Positions 54,765 to 64,000 of a stretch of 64,000 nucleotides of DNA are shown piece after piece; the first letter of the stretch is position 1, and every line of letters begins with the position of its first letter. The notes beneath the pieces were generated by a model. That model ran no database searches. It saw only the letters and a list, made by a program, of their open reading frames with translations, and was not told the origin of the DNA. The DNA comes from Riptortus pedestris (lineage: Eukaryota; Arthropoda; Insecta; Hemiptera; Alydidae), in NCBI GenBank assembly GCA_019009955.1, contig CM032232.1, positions 48,882,501-48,946,500 of the forward strand, written 5' to 3'. The position numbers and the translations under genes were made by a program.

Positions 54765-57700
54765 CTGTTACCGCTCTAGCGGTCGCAATTTTTGTTTGAT
54801 CGTTACCAAACTCGATATTTAATCGTTTCATGTAAAAAGAAAGATCAAGTTCGTTAATGGCTGAAATCGGACCAGTGGGAGGGGGGGGGGGAGTTTAGAG
54901 GGGAGGATTTTCTAAAATTTGAAATATTTCTGTTACTATACGTCGGAATGAAAAATTGTATAGAATCAATCTTATTGCAAATTAAATTTACTATAAATAT
55001 TGTTATATACATTTATTCTCTATCTTGCATATTAACCGAGATATTTGGATTTTATTAAATTTGGGCCGATAACGAACGTTTCGAGATTCCCGCCAAAAAG
55101 TAATTCGGCCCTTTGCCGTAACTGTTCGGCTTTCGTATGGAGATTTCTCTATTGTATAACTTCACGCTGGAAATCTGCTTAGTTTACGCAGCCCCTGCGT
55201 GACGGACTTTTATGTATATAGAGATTACTTTCAAATGAAATCAGGTTGAATGAAGTGTATCAAATCGTTTTGTTTGTTGTTGTTTTTTTTTTCAATTTAT
55301 AGGAAAACTCGGAAGTCATGTGGTCCCCACGTTAGATTTTGTTATAATATGATTATATTTTTATTTATTTCAAATAGGCAGAATATCAGCAGTTTCTGGT
55401 TTTGTTCTTGTTTTTAGTACATTCCTTCCTTTGAAATAAATTCTGCAATAAAGAAATTAACAAGGGAAAGAAAAAAGAAGCTAGACGTAGAAAAATGGAA
55501 GAAGTTTGTAAAAACCTGTAAGCAAACATCCAGTGATTCTGTCGTAAAGCCTGATTGTAAAGTGATGAATATTTCTCTTGGTGACAGAACAGGCCAAAGG
55601 CATAAAGAAGGAAATGGTATGCCAGTTTGTAGCGCAGATTATATAAATGAAGATGATGAAGGAAATGTGTTCACAGAAGTACTAAAATTCAGGAAGGTAT
55701 TGCTTGAAATTGTTTAAAAGTTAAAGTAGCTAATTTTTGTTTTCAATAATCTTATTTTAGCAGAAAGATGACAAGACACAGACAGTTATGAGAAACGAAA
55801 AAGAATACAATGTTCACGAAAGATTTACGAAGAATAGAGAGAAGGTAGTGTTTATACTGTTTTATTTTTAATTATTTGTCGTAAGCTATAGCATTACTTG
55901 TTAATCTTGTATTGTTAAAAAGTCATATATTATCAATGCTATAACATTCTACTAATTCATTCCTATGAAAAAAAAAGTCTGTACGGCGGGGTTCCTTAAC
56001 TAAGCAGATTTTCCGAGGGCCGATGAAAGTACATATCATTCATCATGAGCGGTGTGGGTACACAGGAGCCAGTTTCATTAATTTTTTTGAATACACTGTT
56101 AAATGTTTAAATCAAATTAAAACTTGAATTTATCTGTTATACCATATTGTTTCTCACAAAACCTTTTAAAATACACACCAAATCTCCCCCCCCCCCCACT
56201 GAAAATTGTTTTAAGCTCTGAATTAATTTAAAATATATATTCTGTTCTTGAACTTGGAGATATTTCACTTTACTTGTCTATCGTCTATAGATATACTGAC
56301 TGAATTTCAAATTTTCAGGGACGACTTTATAACTAAGTAACTAATATAAACTTTAGTTTCGCATGAGCTAGAATAGTTTTGCATGGTATTAATGAAATCA
56401 AAATCATTGGTGAAAGTGTAGTTTATTCCCCCTCCCCCCACCTTGGTGGCGCACTTTTCAAAATGACGACCGTGGCCATTTTCTTTTTCTAACTTTTATC
56501 TTTTTTTAACACTTGAGACTTTAGTGACCGCATTCAAACATTTGCAAAATACGCCATCGGTGGCTTTACCGAGGCTGGGGATTTTAATTTTAACTTAATT
56601 TTTTTTAACTCGCCTAATTTGTTGGATTCTTAGATAGTAACGAAACAACATGGCGTACGGGGGGGGGGGGGACTAAACCACACTTTAGCCAAAATCATTT
56701 AGTTTAGAACGTAAAATAGATAAGATGACGTCACACCAAAAATATCTACACATAGCCCAATGAAAACAATGTTTGGTATTTAGGACTCAAATAATGTGCT
56801 TCATAATATAACAGCTTATTGTTAATTTGACATGAGTAGGAGTGGAGATTAACTGAAGGCCGAAAACTAAAAAATGCAAATATCTTGGTTAATAATCAAG
56901 ATAGTGAAAAAACGTACATAACAACATTTATAAAACTTTACAATAAAATTGGTTCTATACAAGTATTCGATCCGACTCATAATACGCAAGAATTTCGAAA
57001 TTCTTCCCCCCCCCCCCCGTCCGATTTTAGTCATTAACGTGCTTGATCTTTGGGCTCAAGATTTAGGTGTTTTTATTGTGTTGTCCTGGACCAAGAAGCC
57101 TATTAAATTAAATGGTGTCAATATTTTTCAGTATGTACTAAATATATATTTAAGGGAAAGTAAATTTTACTTGCCCATCCCCTTTCTTAGCATATTGATA
57201 TAATTAAATTACATATTATTTTTTTTCTAGCCATTAGATTTTAATACATTGTTACTTCAAGTTCAGAGGGAGAGAAAGAGAAGAAAAGATGATGAAAAAT
57301 GGCGAGCATTCCTTAAAAAAAAATCACAAAAAGAATTAAGGGAAAGAGGTGTACTTCCTCATGAAATACAATACTTATCTAATGATAGAGAGAAGTGCTC
57401 TGACTGTCATTCAGTCTATTCAAAGGATTACTATAACAAAGGCCTTACGCAATCTTCACAAAATCATGAAATGTGCCATGATGACACTCCGGATTTAAAT
57501 TCCTTTACCAAAACTATTGAAGAAAAAGTTTTTAATTGGAATTCAAAGGATAAATTCTGTAATAACTCAAAACCATGCAATGTGGTAAATGGTGCCCAAG
57601 GAATTAATGATATTGAGGTAAATAGTTTTAATTTATTTTGTTACATTACACTGGCATTTATTATATATTTATTACATTTATTAGTCTAAAGCAAAGGCTT

Positions 57701-58071
57701 GAGACATTTCTCATTTGATAGAACATCTATGATTTCTTGGTAGAACAGACAATTTCTTGGCTGTTAGTGGCATTTCATTCCAGTAACTTATTGATTGGCT
57801 CACATTACCTAGTTAGGGATATTAAAAACTGTCTACATAAGAGAAGAAAAAAACTTTATTAATGAATTAAGTAAGGCTACTCACCACTAGTGAGTTTCTG
57901 ACTACATAGCTAAATCATCAATCACATGACATTAAAAAAACAAATGAAATTAAATTTTAATGAAATGAATAAAATAAGTTTGTCACAAAAATTAAGCCAA
58001 AAACTATATAACAAAAAAAAAACAAAGAACAAGAAAAATAAAATAAATAATAAAAAATATCTACCAATAAA

Positions 58072-58152
<81 letters not shown>

Positions 58153-61100
58153 AATCAATAATAATTTAAAACTTTATAAATGTGATGGTTGATTATTCCT
58201 AATGAATCCAAGATAATGGATTCAGTTAGGAGTGGCCAGTCTTAATCTTCAATTCCAACTTTCTTCAAAAACTGAAACTTCAGTAATTTTTCGGGATTGT
58301 TCCTCTTGATCTGAACCATAGCCTCAACCTTAAATTGACGATTGCCAACCACTTCTCATAATGTTTCTTTTTAAAATTCTATTGTTTTTTCATAAATAGA
58401 ATTCTTTTCATTTCGCACCTTTAAAAATTGGTCCGCATCCTTACATTTGTACCTTATTGTAGGGTCTACAATTAAGACACATTTGGTTTTGGGTTAAAAG
58501 GCAATAATGTCAGCATACCTCATGGACCCTTCGGTGCCGAAACAGTAAAATTCCTCATGGCATTCAATACCTTTCTTCATCAGCATTTCGATGATGTAGT
58601 GTTTAACCCAGTGATGACAGCGGGTGATAAGAAGCATGTTATGTGGACAATTCCCCAGCACATGGGTACGTCTCTTGGCCACATCTTCAGTAGAGAGGCT
58701 CAACATCTTTACACTGGCCAATCATTCCAGAGAAAGCACAAAGTGGGGCATAGTTAATGTTCAACTTCAAAGCTTTTGCCATTCTGAGGAGGATAGTACT
58801 TTTTTATAATAAAGAAAGTGACTGCTTTTGTGGATATCCTTGAAACGACCAATCCCCTGTCATTTGCAATATATCCGATCTTTAAATGTCTTTTGAAAAT
58901 TCAAGAAATTTTATTAGCTTGCGTACCTTGGTACAGATGACCATTGGTCTTAACAATTTCAGTGAAAACTCCTCTCTCATGAACTTGTGGTTTATGATCT
59001 GTATAGTTTGTAAAACGTTGCTTAAATCAAGACCTCTATGTTTTTTTCTTACAAGGAAGAAATAAGCATGCATAAGCCTGGATGACCATACCAAATAGAC
59101 CACATTTTCTTGAACTTCTCTTATGTCTGCACAGAGATCCAGCCAGTACACTGAATTCTTTCTAAATGAGAAATGGAACCTTCCCTCAGAAAGTGAATGT
59201 ATCAAGTCTATGATGGGTCGAGGGGTATGTTAAATTCTGGAACAATCTGTTGGAATCCAATGGAAAGTTGGTCTCCAACTACCTAATGACACCATAGTTG
59301 AGCTAAAATTATGCCAATTATGGTGTAAACATTTTGTAGATGTCCTCTATAATCTCATTTTTAATTTAGAGTTACCTATGCAAATACTTACTGTGATGAC
59401 ACCATGAATTTTGATTTTGGAGTTGCGAATTGAAAGTATTTATTTTTTCTACACATACTCAATATTTAACTGTTTCATTACACACTTGAGGTCATATTAG
59501 TCAATGGCTAAAATCGGGAGGGGGGGGGTTGAAAATTTGAAATATCTGTTATTATGAGTCGGATCAAAATACGTTATAGAATCAATCTTGTTGATGATCT
59601 ACAATTGTTGTTCTATACATTTTTTTGTTACTCAACTTTCTTATTTTCTGCCTTCAATAACTCTCCCCCCCCCACTCCACCCCATTTTGTTCATAGGGAT
59701 TTTACATAGAAAAAGAGGATATGTGGTCGAGATAAGATTAGAAGTGTGTTAAAACCAGCACATGGGAAATCTGCTTAATTTATGCAGTCCTTGCATGACG
59801 GATGGTTTGGTCATCCCAAAGTTAGTAGCTACTCTTAGTCAAGGTATTTGTTTTGTGCCATAAAATTTATAGACCATAAACATTCTCTCTGATTTATAAA
59901 CTGTATTTAATTTTTTATTGTGCTATTTTGGGATGAATGACTCTTCAAGCAATAATATGATTTCCTCCTAATTAATTAGAAAATCACATTTTTCCATTCA
60001 TTCATTTATATCTTGAACCAAATAATAATTGTTTTAATTAGTAAATTTTATAATTTCCCCCATTTTATGATAGTCCCCCTGTCATTGTTCTTTTTGGTGT
60101 AGTCTTAACAGTTTACACTGGAGGTAAATCAGTTAATTAATTATATTTCATTTTAGTTATAAAACCAATTTGTACAAATATTACAGTGTAAAGAAGACAT
60201 ATTTTCTGAACTAGAAGGAAATGAATTTGATAATAAAGCCATGAACATGAAGCAAACCAAAGATAGAAATACAACTGATAAGGTAATTTTATTGATATTA
60301 AAACTAAAAATATTTTAAGAATACATACTTCAGATTATAATCTATTTTAAAGTTATAAATTAACATCTATATGTATTTAAAGGTAATGAGGATGCATTAC
60401 CATTCCTTTCCAGCCAATGAGGAGCCGGATTTTATTTTATGAGATCCACTTGTGACTAAAAAAGTTCTCTTTTCCCACTTGGGAATGTACCCATGACTCA
60501 CTTTTCCCCAGGTGGAATCATAAATCACAATGTTGTATTCACTATTTTAATCTCTTTTGAAATCCTTTCTTATTAATTATTAATAATTATTGATGGGGTT
60601 AAATCTATTCTTACCTAGCTAGTATTTTTTAATTATGATATACTTTTCATACATACAGTCATTACACTAAAACTAGATTTGATAGAATTTGAGAGAAACA
60701 TTCTGTTGAAATTATAGTACAAAATATATTTTCTGTAGAAAAGAGTGTCATTTTGTATTTAAGAGGGGGGGGGGGGCATTTTCCTGGAAATAAACCTAAG
60801 TTGAAGGACACCAACTGTACTCCGTTACAGTAATTAAATAATTAGTGGCATATCTATTTATCACAAAAATGATATAAAATGTGCCTTAAGTTAAATTAAT
60901 TTATTAATAATTAATTGCATTACAGATTATCTATCACTATACAATTCTATTAAGCTTTATAACTTAAAATATACTTATTTTTCTAGAAAAATATTCAAGA
61001 ATCTCCAGTTATTAATCTAGATTTGAAAAAACTGGAACAAATAATCATAAAAATTGTAAGTACCCTGAGCAGGATACAAAAATTAATTATCAAGAACAAA

Positions 61101-63896
61101 ATGCAGATGTTCCCAGAGGAAGATTTGTCTCGAATAAAGCAACGCACAGTTCAGTTTGGAATGCGCTTTAAGGGAAATTATTCATATAGAATTAAACACC
61201 AGGTAGTTTTTTACTAGAGGAATGTGCAGGCATGAGGACGTAGATTCATATAAATTAATATTTTTAATTTCCGTTGCAGTTGACTGAGCTAAGACATTTT
61301 TTATCCTGTTTTGAAAATAGTAAGAATAAATCTACATTAGAATTAAAATTGATCTCGGCATATCAAGGAATTCATCAAGCCTTTCAGGTGATATTTTTAA
61401 ACAAACAAAAATAATTTAAGTAAAGTAACAAGACATTATTTCATTAATAAATATGTACATTTTATTTATTGGAAATTATCCTCTCAGGGATTAGTCTTTA
61501 TTTACAGGAATCCCACAAAATGGTGAGCAATTGCTGGTTGCCTACATCTCAGCTCGATTTTCAGGTTGACAAAATACTGTTTTATGAACATTGGTAAAAG
61601 ACCTCAGGGAGGTGATATTTTCACTTCAAATTATTAAATCTAAAGTCTTTAGGTGATCGCTACATTGACCTTCATTAACGTATTCACAGCAGAGGTCTCT
61701 TTTGGGATCCATTATTTTCATACCCTGTGGATCTAGGACACTTGGAAATTAATTTTAGAATAGCATTCAAGAAACATTAGAGCCTCACTAGAAAGTAAGG
61801 TAAAAAGAAAATAGCAGCCTTATATAGATATTGAAATGTATAGCTTCTTGTGGATAAGAACCATAGTGAACTTGTTAAACATAATTACTTTGGGATAAAA
61901 TGTTGACATTTGAGCACTGTAGGATTAAAGTGCTTTTAGGACTATATTATTCCATAACTACAGTTCTTCCAATGATCCTTATATGTAGTGATGAATTCAC
62001 ACATACAAAAGTTAGTTTAAAGTCAATTTAATGTTTATCCACCATGGGGCTTCATGGTGAACTGAGTATTTTTCTCAATGCTTTGAGATCTCTATTTCAG
62101 TTTTTGAACTCAAAACTGAACATTCTGGAAATCAAGACTCATTTACAGAGAAAGCATAAAAGGCCGGTGATATTTAACCTTTAAAAATATTGACAAGGAT
62201 CAATTGGTCTCCCTAACATTTAACATCTCGGGAAAAAATTGTAAAATATTACTTTAGTCTGATATTCTAAAGAACAACAGATAAGTATTCACATTTCGTC
62301 ATTCATTTATTCATTCTCACAGGAAAAATAATTTGAGATTTAACCTTATTTTGATGTTACCATTTTGTTCCAGGTCCTTGAAAAACAGCTCAAAACAAAT
62401 ACTACAATTGACTTAATTAAAGAACATCTCTGTGAATTTTTACTTGGTGTACATGAATTAGATTCTATTATGATATCAAGCAATGAAATCTTAGGGGATA
62501 CTAAAGCACAAAATGTATGAAATTATTTTCATTGATTCAATTTAATTCTTTTTATTCAAGTTACATTGTCACAAGAACATTAACTTAATTTACTAGTAGA
62601 GGTTCTCCTTTACTGATATCTATAATATAATGTTCCTAATTAGCCTTAGTAGAACAAAGTGGACGTTAATCAGTAAAATATAATAAAACTTTGTGAATTT
62701 TCATGATTCATGAGAGCAGTGATTCTAGAAGAAAAAAAATAGCAGTTCTTCAGATTGTATTTTAAAGTTCTTATTTTTGTACCTCAGTGTCAAACAATCC
62801 TAAATCCTAAGAATTAAAAATTTGACCTATCATCCTATTTTAACTATCAGATAACTCCCTTTTAACGAGAAGAATAATTAGTATCTTATGTCTCTACAGC
62901 TTTCAGGCTGTGTCAATACACATCAAGATTAAAATACTTTGGACTATTGGCTAAAAAATGTGGGGTGGTCTAGATTATTAATGTTTGGAACTCCCCGAGG
63001 TACAAATTTAACTCAATTTTTATATCATTATAATAACTCTGTTGAGCCAAACCATTTTTATGGGAATATATTTTTTGAAAAACTTTAATAATAAACAATT
63101 AATTGTTTAATGCATACTTTTTTTTTTCCAATTTAACTAAACAGCAAGGATAAAACTGACATCTCCGAATCCATTATACCAAGCATACAAATAATTACAT
63201 ATTTTTACATTATTTTAGCTCCGAGTTGAATCGCTAATTGTTGTGTTATTTATTATATTAGCCCACTTAGGAGCTAAAATGGTGTGGTATCTACCACAGC
63301 AATAAGTATAAGATACAAAATTGGAATCCCAATGCACTACGAAGGGGGGGGGATTTATATATAATTGTGGAGAATTGTTTCTAATAAAAATGATTTTAGT
63401 AAATCTTTATATATCACCATAACAATTGCATACAATCTGCATATAATTTAATAAAACAACAACAGATTTATTAACAACAGATTTATTCATTTGAATGTTG
63501 CAGACTAATTGATGCAAATATATTCTAGTTTTACAAATATAGCATTATTCTTTATTGTCCATATTTTGCTTTTTAATCATCTATCTTCTTATTGTAAAAT
63601 TTATTTAACCATATTCTAAATATAATGCTATTCATTATAATAATTTATATTTTCAACAGCTGAAGATGGGAAATATTATTTTGGAAACTATTGAAGAGCT
63701 CAAGGGAATTAAGGCATCTAGAGAAATAACACCCAAACCTCAATCAGTAGTTGAAAAATGTCCGGTAAAACCAAATAAGCCTCCTGAGTGGGTAAAAAAG
63801 AGCGCACTACTAGCTCGGACTAAGTTTGGGCCGCCAGTTAGGCTTAGAAACAAAAAATCAATCCAAGAACTTAGCCCACCTTCCACCAGAGAAGTG
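49353..63896 (+). CDS. coiled-coil protein, first nine coding exons (3' end beyond window); possibly moonraker-like
   Basis: Exons: 49353-49439, 55418-55696, 55761-55844, 57231-57617, 60187-60282, 60987-61202, 61280-61387, 62374-62514, 63660-63896. Lengths are all multiples of three and join into 545 open codons; every intron is phase 0. Start MSHISSDIIHKQISFLDKLR. Exons 2-4 are Lys/Arg/Glu-rich helices (REISK-type, for example AIKKLTRERKKKLDVEKWKK) with a CSDCHSVYSKDYYNK segment. Exons 6-8 form an alpha-helical bundle-like block (LKKLEQIIIKIVSTLSRIQK, LRHFLSCFENSKNKSTLELK, AYQGIHQAFQVLEKQL, LIKEHLCEFLLGVHELDS). Exon 9 is Pro/Lys-rich (KPPEWVKKSALLARTKFGPP). The helical block vaguely recalls vertebrate moonraker (KIAA0753), a centriolar satellite protein, but this is from memory and unverified. 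Confidence 0.75.
49440..50392 (+). other. coiled-coil gene intron 1, 5' part
   Basis: AT-rich; no supported feature before the repeat cluster begins at 50393. Confidence 0.55.
50393..50930 (+). mobile_element. Helitron-like non-autonomous element, copy 2
   Basis: Left end AAGTCTGTCACGCAGGGGCG then AAACAGATTTCCC. Interior with TTCGAAATC... CAGCCGTTAACGAACTTGAT, (TA)n at 50769-50815, GTAGGATCGATGGACAT, and a decayed right end CTTAAGAGAATTCTGCTAA at 50911-50930 (palindrome degraded). Confidence 0.6.
50769..50815. repeat. (TA)n tract internal to Helitron-like copy 2
   Basis: Same relative position as the TA tracts in copies 1, 4 and 5, so the microsatellite is part of the element. Confidence 0.9.
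51313..51445 (-). mobile_element. Helitron-like element, copy 3a (hairpin end only)
   Basis: TTAGCAGATTTCCCTTAAGG with the full palindrome, then CATCGATCCTACCC and GGTCCGTTCAAAATTATATA. Ends abruptly after a short TA run. Confidence 0.55.
51835..52210 (-). mobile_element. Helitron-like element, copy 3b (degraded)
   Basis: TTTTAGCAGGTTTCCCTTAG at the left, a G-run at 51917-51927 and the interior blocks (AACCAAGATATTTGGATTTT, GCCATAATAACAATTAGATG) shared with copies 1 and 6. No AAGTCYGTCA end: the sequence runs into the tandem repeat at about 52230. Confidence 0.5.
52230..53480 (+). repeat. tandem repeat of about 280-bp units, interrupted by a MITE
   Basis: At least four partial to complete units. 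Unit starts are recognisable by AATAGGAAAYRAAATATCG-like sequence near 52536, 53036 and 53320, with a partial unit before them. Each unit contains a GTTTCRTTMAATTCGGTTC-like block, TTTAAAATTGWWGACTCCCG and TTACTCTAWATAACAAAATA. Unit 2 to unit 3 spacing is about 285 bp. Unit 1 is longer only because of the insertion at 52767-52980. The last unit ends CCAAGTTTCATAAAATTCGG and an AACAAACAAACAGAC tail typical of insect repeats. Confidence 0.7.
52758..52989. mobile_element. MITE with 9-bp target duplication (214 bp element)
   Basis: Element 52767-52980 between perfect ATAACAAAA repeats (52758-52766, 52981-52989). Inverted ends: GGTGGAATGCACTTTAACCCC and, inverted from the right, CGTGAAAATGCAGTTTAACTC. 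Neighbouring tandem-repeat units carry the uninterrupted site (single ATAACAAAA followed by TAAAC), confirming insertion. Not coding. Confidence 0.8.
53549..54542 (+). mobile_element. Helitron-like non-autonomous element, copy 4 (full)
   Basis: Left end AAGTCCGTCACGCAGGGGCT, GCGTAAACTAAGCAGATTTC; right end CTGATTTCCCTTAAGGGAAA then TCTGCTAA at 54535-54542. AAGCAGATTTCC near the left and GGAAATCTGCT at the right are mutual inverted repeats set in from the ends. Internal (TA)n at 54347-54413 and a palindrome ACCGCTAGAGCGGT nearby. Confidence 0.7.
54595..55211 (-). mobile_element. Helitron-like non-autonomous element, copy 5 (full, inverted to copy 4)
   Basis: Starts TTTTAGCAGATTTCCCTTGA and ends TGCGTGACGGACTTTT. 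52 bp separate it from copy 4, with the hairpin ends facing each other. It carries the same CATCGATCCTACCC, TA tract (54726-54760) and CCGCTCTAGCGG palindrome in mirror order. Confidence 0.7.
55418..55696 (+). CDS. coiled-coil gene exon 2
   Basis: YIPSFEINSAIKKLTRERKK to EDDEGNVFTEVLKFRK, 93 codons. T-rich acceptor tgtttttag, donor gtattg. Confidence 0.78.
55761..55844 (+). CDS. coiled-coil gene exon 3
   Basis: QKDDKTQTVMRNEKEYNVHE RF... 28 codons. The acceptor reads ttttagcag, a tandem NAGNAG site: use of the second AG would drop the first Gln. Confidence 0.72.
55976..57055 (+). mobile_element. Helitron-like element, copy 6 (3' truncated, hosts a MITE)
   Basis: Left end AAAGTCTGTACGGCGGGGTT, AACTAAGCAGATTTTCC. 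Interior blocks (ATGTTTGGTATTTAGGACTC, AAATGCAAATATCTTGGTTA) match copies 1 and 4. It stops after GTCCGATTTTAGTCATTAAC, lacking the palindromic end. It lies in intron 3 of the coiled-coil gene. Confidence 0.5.
56400..56699. mobile_element. MITE with 9-bp target duplication (282 bp element)
   Basis: Element 56409-56690 between perfect AAAATCATT repeats (56400-56408, 56691-56699). Inverted ends GGTGAAAGTGTAGTTTATTC and, from the right, GGCTAAAGTGTGGTTTAGTC, followed by C-runs. Same family as the 52767-52980 element (ends and an internal CACCTTGGTGG-type start shared). Confidence 0.8.
57231..57617 (+). CDS. coiled-coil gene exon 4
   Basis: PLDFNTLLLQVQRERKRRKD, KWRAFLKKKSQKELRERGVL, then KCSDCHSVYSKDYYNK. 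129 codons, donor gtaaat after NDIE. Confidence 0.8.
57618..58199 (+). other. coiled-coil gene intron 4, 5' part
   Basis: AT-rich with a (TA)n tract at 58076-58146. ORFs over this tract are repeat artefacts. Confidence 0.6.
58076..58146. repeat. (TA)n microsatellite
   Basis: About 70 bp pure TA at the 3' end of the adjacent minus-strand LINE remnant. Confidence 0.95.
58200..59225 (-). pseudogene. non-LTR retrotransposon C-terminal remnant
   Basis: Minus-strand blocks: 59205-58882 (IHSLSEGRFHFSFRKNSVYW, QTIQIINHKFMREEFSLKLL) and 58721-58494 (RRTHVLGNCPHNMLLITRCH, HWVKHYIIEMLMKKGIECHE, GSMRYADIIAF), then broken frames with KTKCVLIVDPTIRYKC and RNEKNSIYEK. The CPH...RH...GS.R..DII pattern is the post-RT domain of insect LINEs that recurs with 'L.HVL..C'. 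Stops and shifts throughout; no RT core kept. Confidence 0.7.
59226..59444 (+). other. spacer in intron 4
   Basis: No feature seen. Confidence 0.4.
59445..59806 (-). mobile_element. Helitron-like element, copy 7 (5' truncated, degraded)
   Basis: Contains GTCAATGGCTAAAATCGGGA, a G-run, TTATGAGTCGGATCAAAA, and ends GGGAAATCTGCTTAATTTAT then CATGACGGATGG, the left end of the family in inverse. Lacks the palindromic end. Confidence 0.5.
59807..60186 (+). other. coiled-coil gene intron 4, 3' part
   Basis: AT-rich; acceptor attacag. No element seen. Confidence 0.5.
60187..60282 (+). CDS. coiled-coil gene exon 5
   Basis: CKEDIFSELEGNEFDNKAMN ... TTDK, 32 codons, between attacag and gtaatt. Confidence 0.7.
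60283..60986 (+). other. coiled-coil gene intron 5
   Basis: AT-rich with a G-run near 60765-60776. No element recognised. Confidence 0.5.
60987..61202 (+). CDS. coiled-coil gene exon 6
   Basis: NLDLKKLEQIIIKIVSTLSR and FPEEDLSRIKQRTVQFGMRF, 72 codons, helical. Confidence 0.8.
61280..61387 (+). CDS. coiled-coil gene exon 7
   Basis: LTELRHFLSCFENSKNKSTL and ISAYQGIHQAFQ, 36 codons, acceptor ccgttgcag. Confidence 0.8.
61388..62373 (+). other. coiled-coil gene intron 7
   Basis: No recognisable element; slightly less AT-rich than its neighbours. Confidence 0.5.
62374..62514 (+). CDS. coiled-coil gene exon 8
   Basis: VLEKQLKTNTTIDLIKEHLC and FLLGVHELDSIMISSNEI, 47 codons, donor gtatga. Confidence 0.8.
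62515..63659 (+). other. coiled-coil gene intron 8
   Basis: AT-rich with one G-run near 63344. No element recognised. Confidence 0.5.
63660..63896 (+). CDS. coiled-coil gene exon 9
   Basis: LKMGNIILETIEELKGIKAS and PNKPPEWVKKSALLARTKFG, ending PPSTREV before gtaaca. 79 codons. The gene continues past 64000. Confidence 0.8.
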
Positions 63897-64000
63897 GTAA
63901 CAATTCATTTATTTTACACCATTTTATTTTTAATTTCCTTTCTAGGTGGCATTTTTCACTCATTCTATATCGCACGTGCTCACAATGAGCCTCTAATGGG

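Noticed and set aside
57926..58192. 88-codon Lys/Asn/Ile-rich ORF
   Set aside because: Extends into a (TA)n microsatellite; AT-rich intron artefact.

Overview
This is a eukaryotic, AT-rich, intron-containing chromosome segment, almost certainly from an arthropod and probably an insect. Evidence: GT-AG introns, arthropod TE types (mariner, copia with an internal initiator-tRNA primer site, piggyBac-like and jockey-type debris), an arthropod-style TCAGT initiator 32 nt from a TATA box in a solo LTR, and many long (TA)n tracts. A hemipteran is a guess; the species cannot be fixed from the sequence.

Host genes. (1) 25-28965, plus strand: the 3' 22 exons of Spt6, the histone chaperone/transcription elongation factor. 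It has the HTH, YqgF-like, HhH, S1 and tandem SH2 regions and a Thr/Pro-rich tail. All 22 exons join in one frame (1374 codons plus stop); the 5' exons lie before the window. (2) 43320-34665, minus strand: a complete 8-exon gene (328 codons) for a CCDC92/CCDC74-type coiled-coil protein, convergent with Spt6. A possible alternative first exon is at 45684-45514. (3) 49353-63896 and beyond, plus strand: the first nine coding exons (545 codons) of a coiled-coil protein with only phase-0 introns. I do not firmly recognise it; a moonraker/KIAA0753-like identity is a weak suggestion.

Mobile DNA fills the introns. Spt6 intron 3 holds a mariner (2663-3952) and a copia element (4452-8906) with identical 190-bp LTRs, a perfect 5-bp target duplication and a broken reading frame. 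Intron 15 holds a 525-bp miniature LTR retrotransposon (16749-17273). Intron 16 holds a piggyBac-type end, and intron 19 a solo LTR (23670-24392). Intron 20 holds a 2.3-kb element (25566-27862) with CACAG termini and a 3-bp duplication, which encloses a decayed copy of an uncharacterised multicopy protein family. A jockey-type remnant lies at 32060-33010, between the convergent genes. A 71-bp TTAA-flanked hairpin MITE lies in the CCDC92-like gene.

The first and third introns of gene 3 (49440-57230) are a nested repeat nursery. It holds several copies, in both orientations, of a Helitron-like non-autonomous family, including a close inverted pair at 53549-55211. It also holds a ~280-bp tandem repeat and two MITEs of one family with 9-bp target duplications. 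One of these MITEs sits in a tandem unit whose neighbours keep the empty site. Another non-LTR remnant follows at 58200-59225.

The strongest novelty candidates are the 25566-27862 element (a recurrent 'uncharacterised protein' family seen between transposon ends), the Helitron-like family, and the 9-bp-TSD MITE family. I saw no prokaryotic features, CRISPR arrays, rRNA or tRNA genes.
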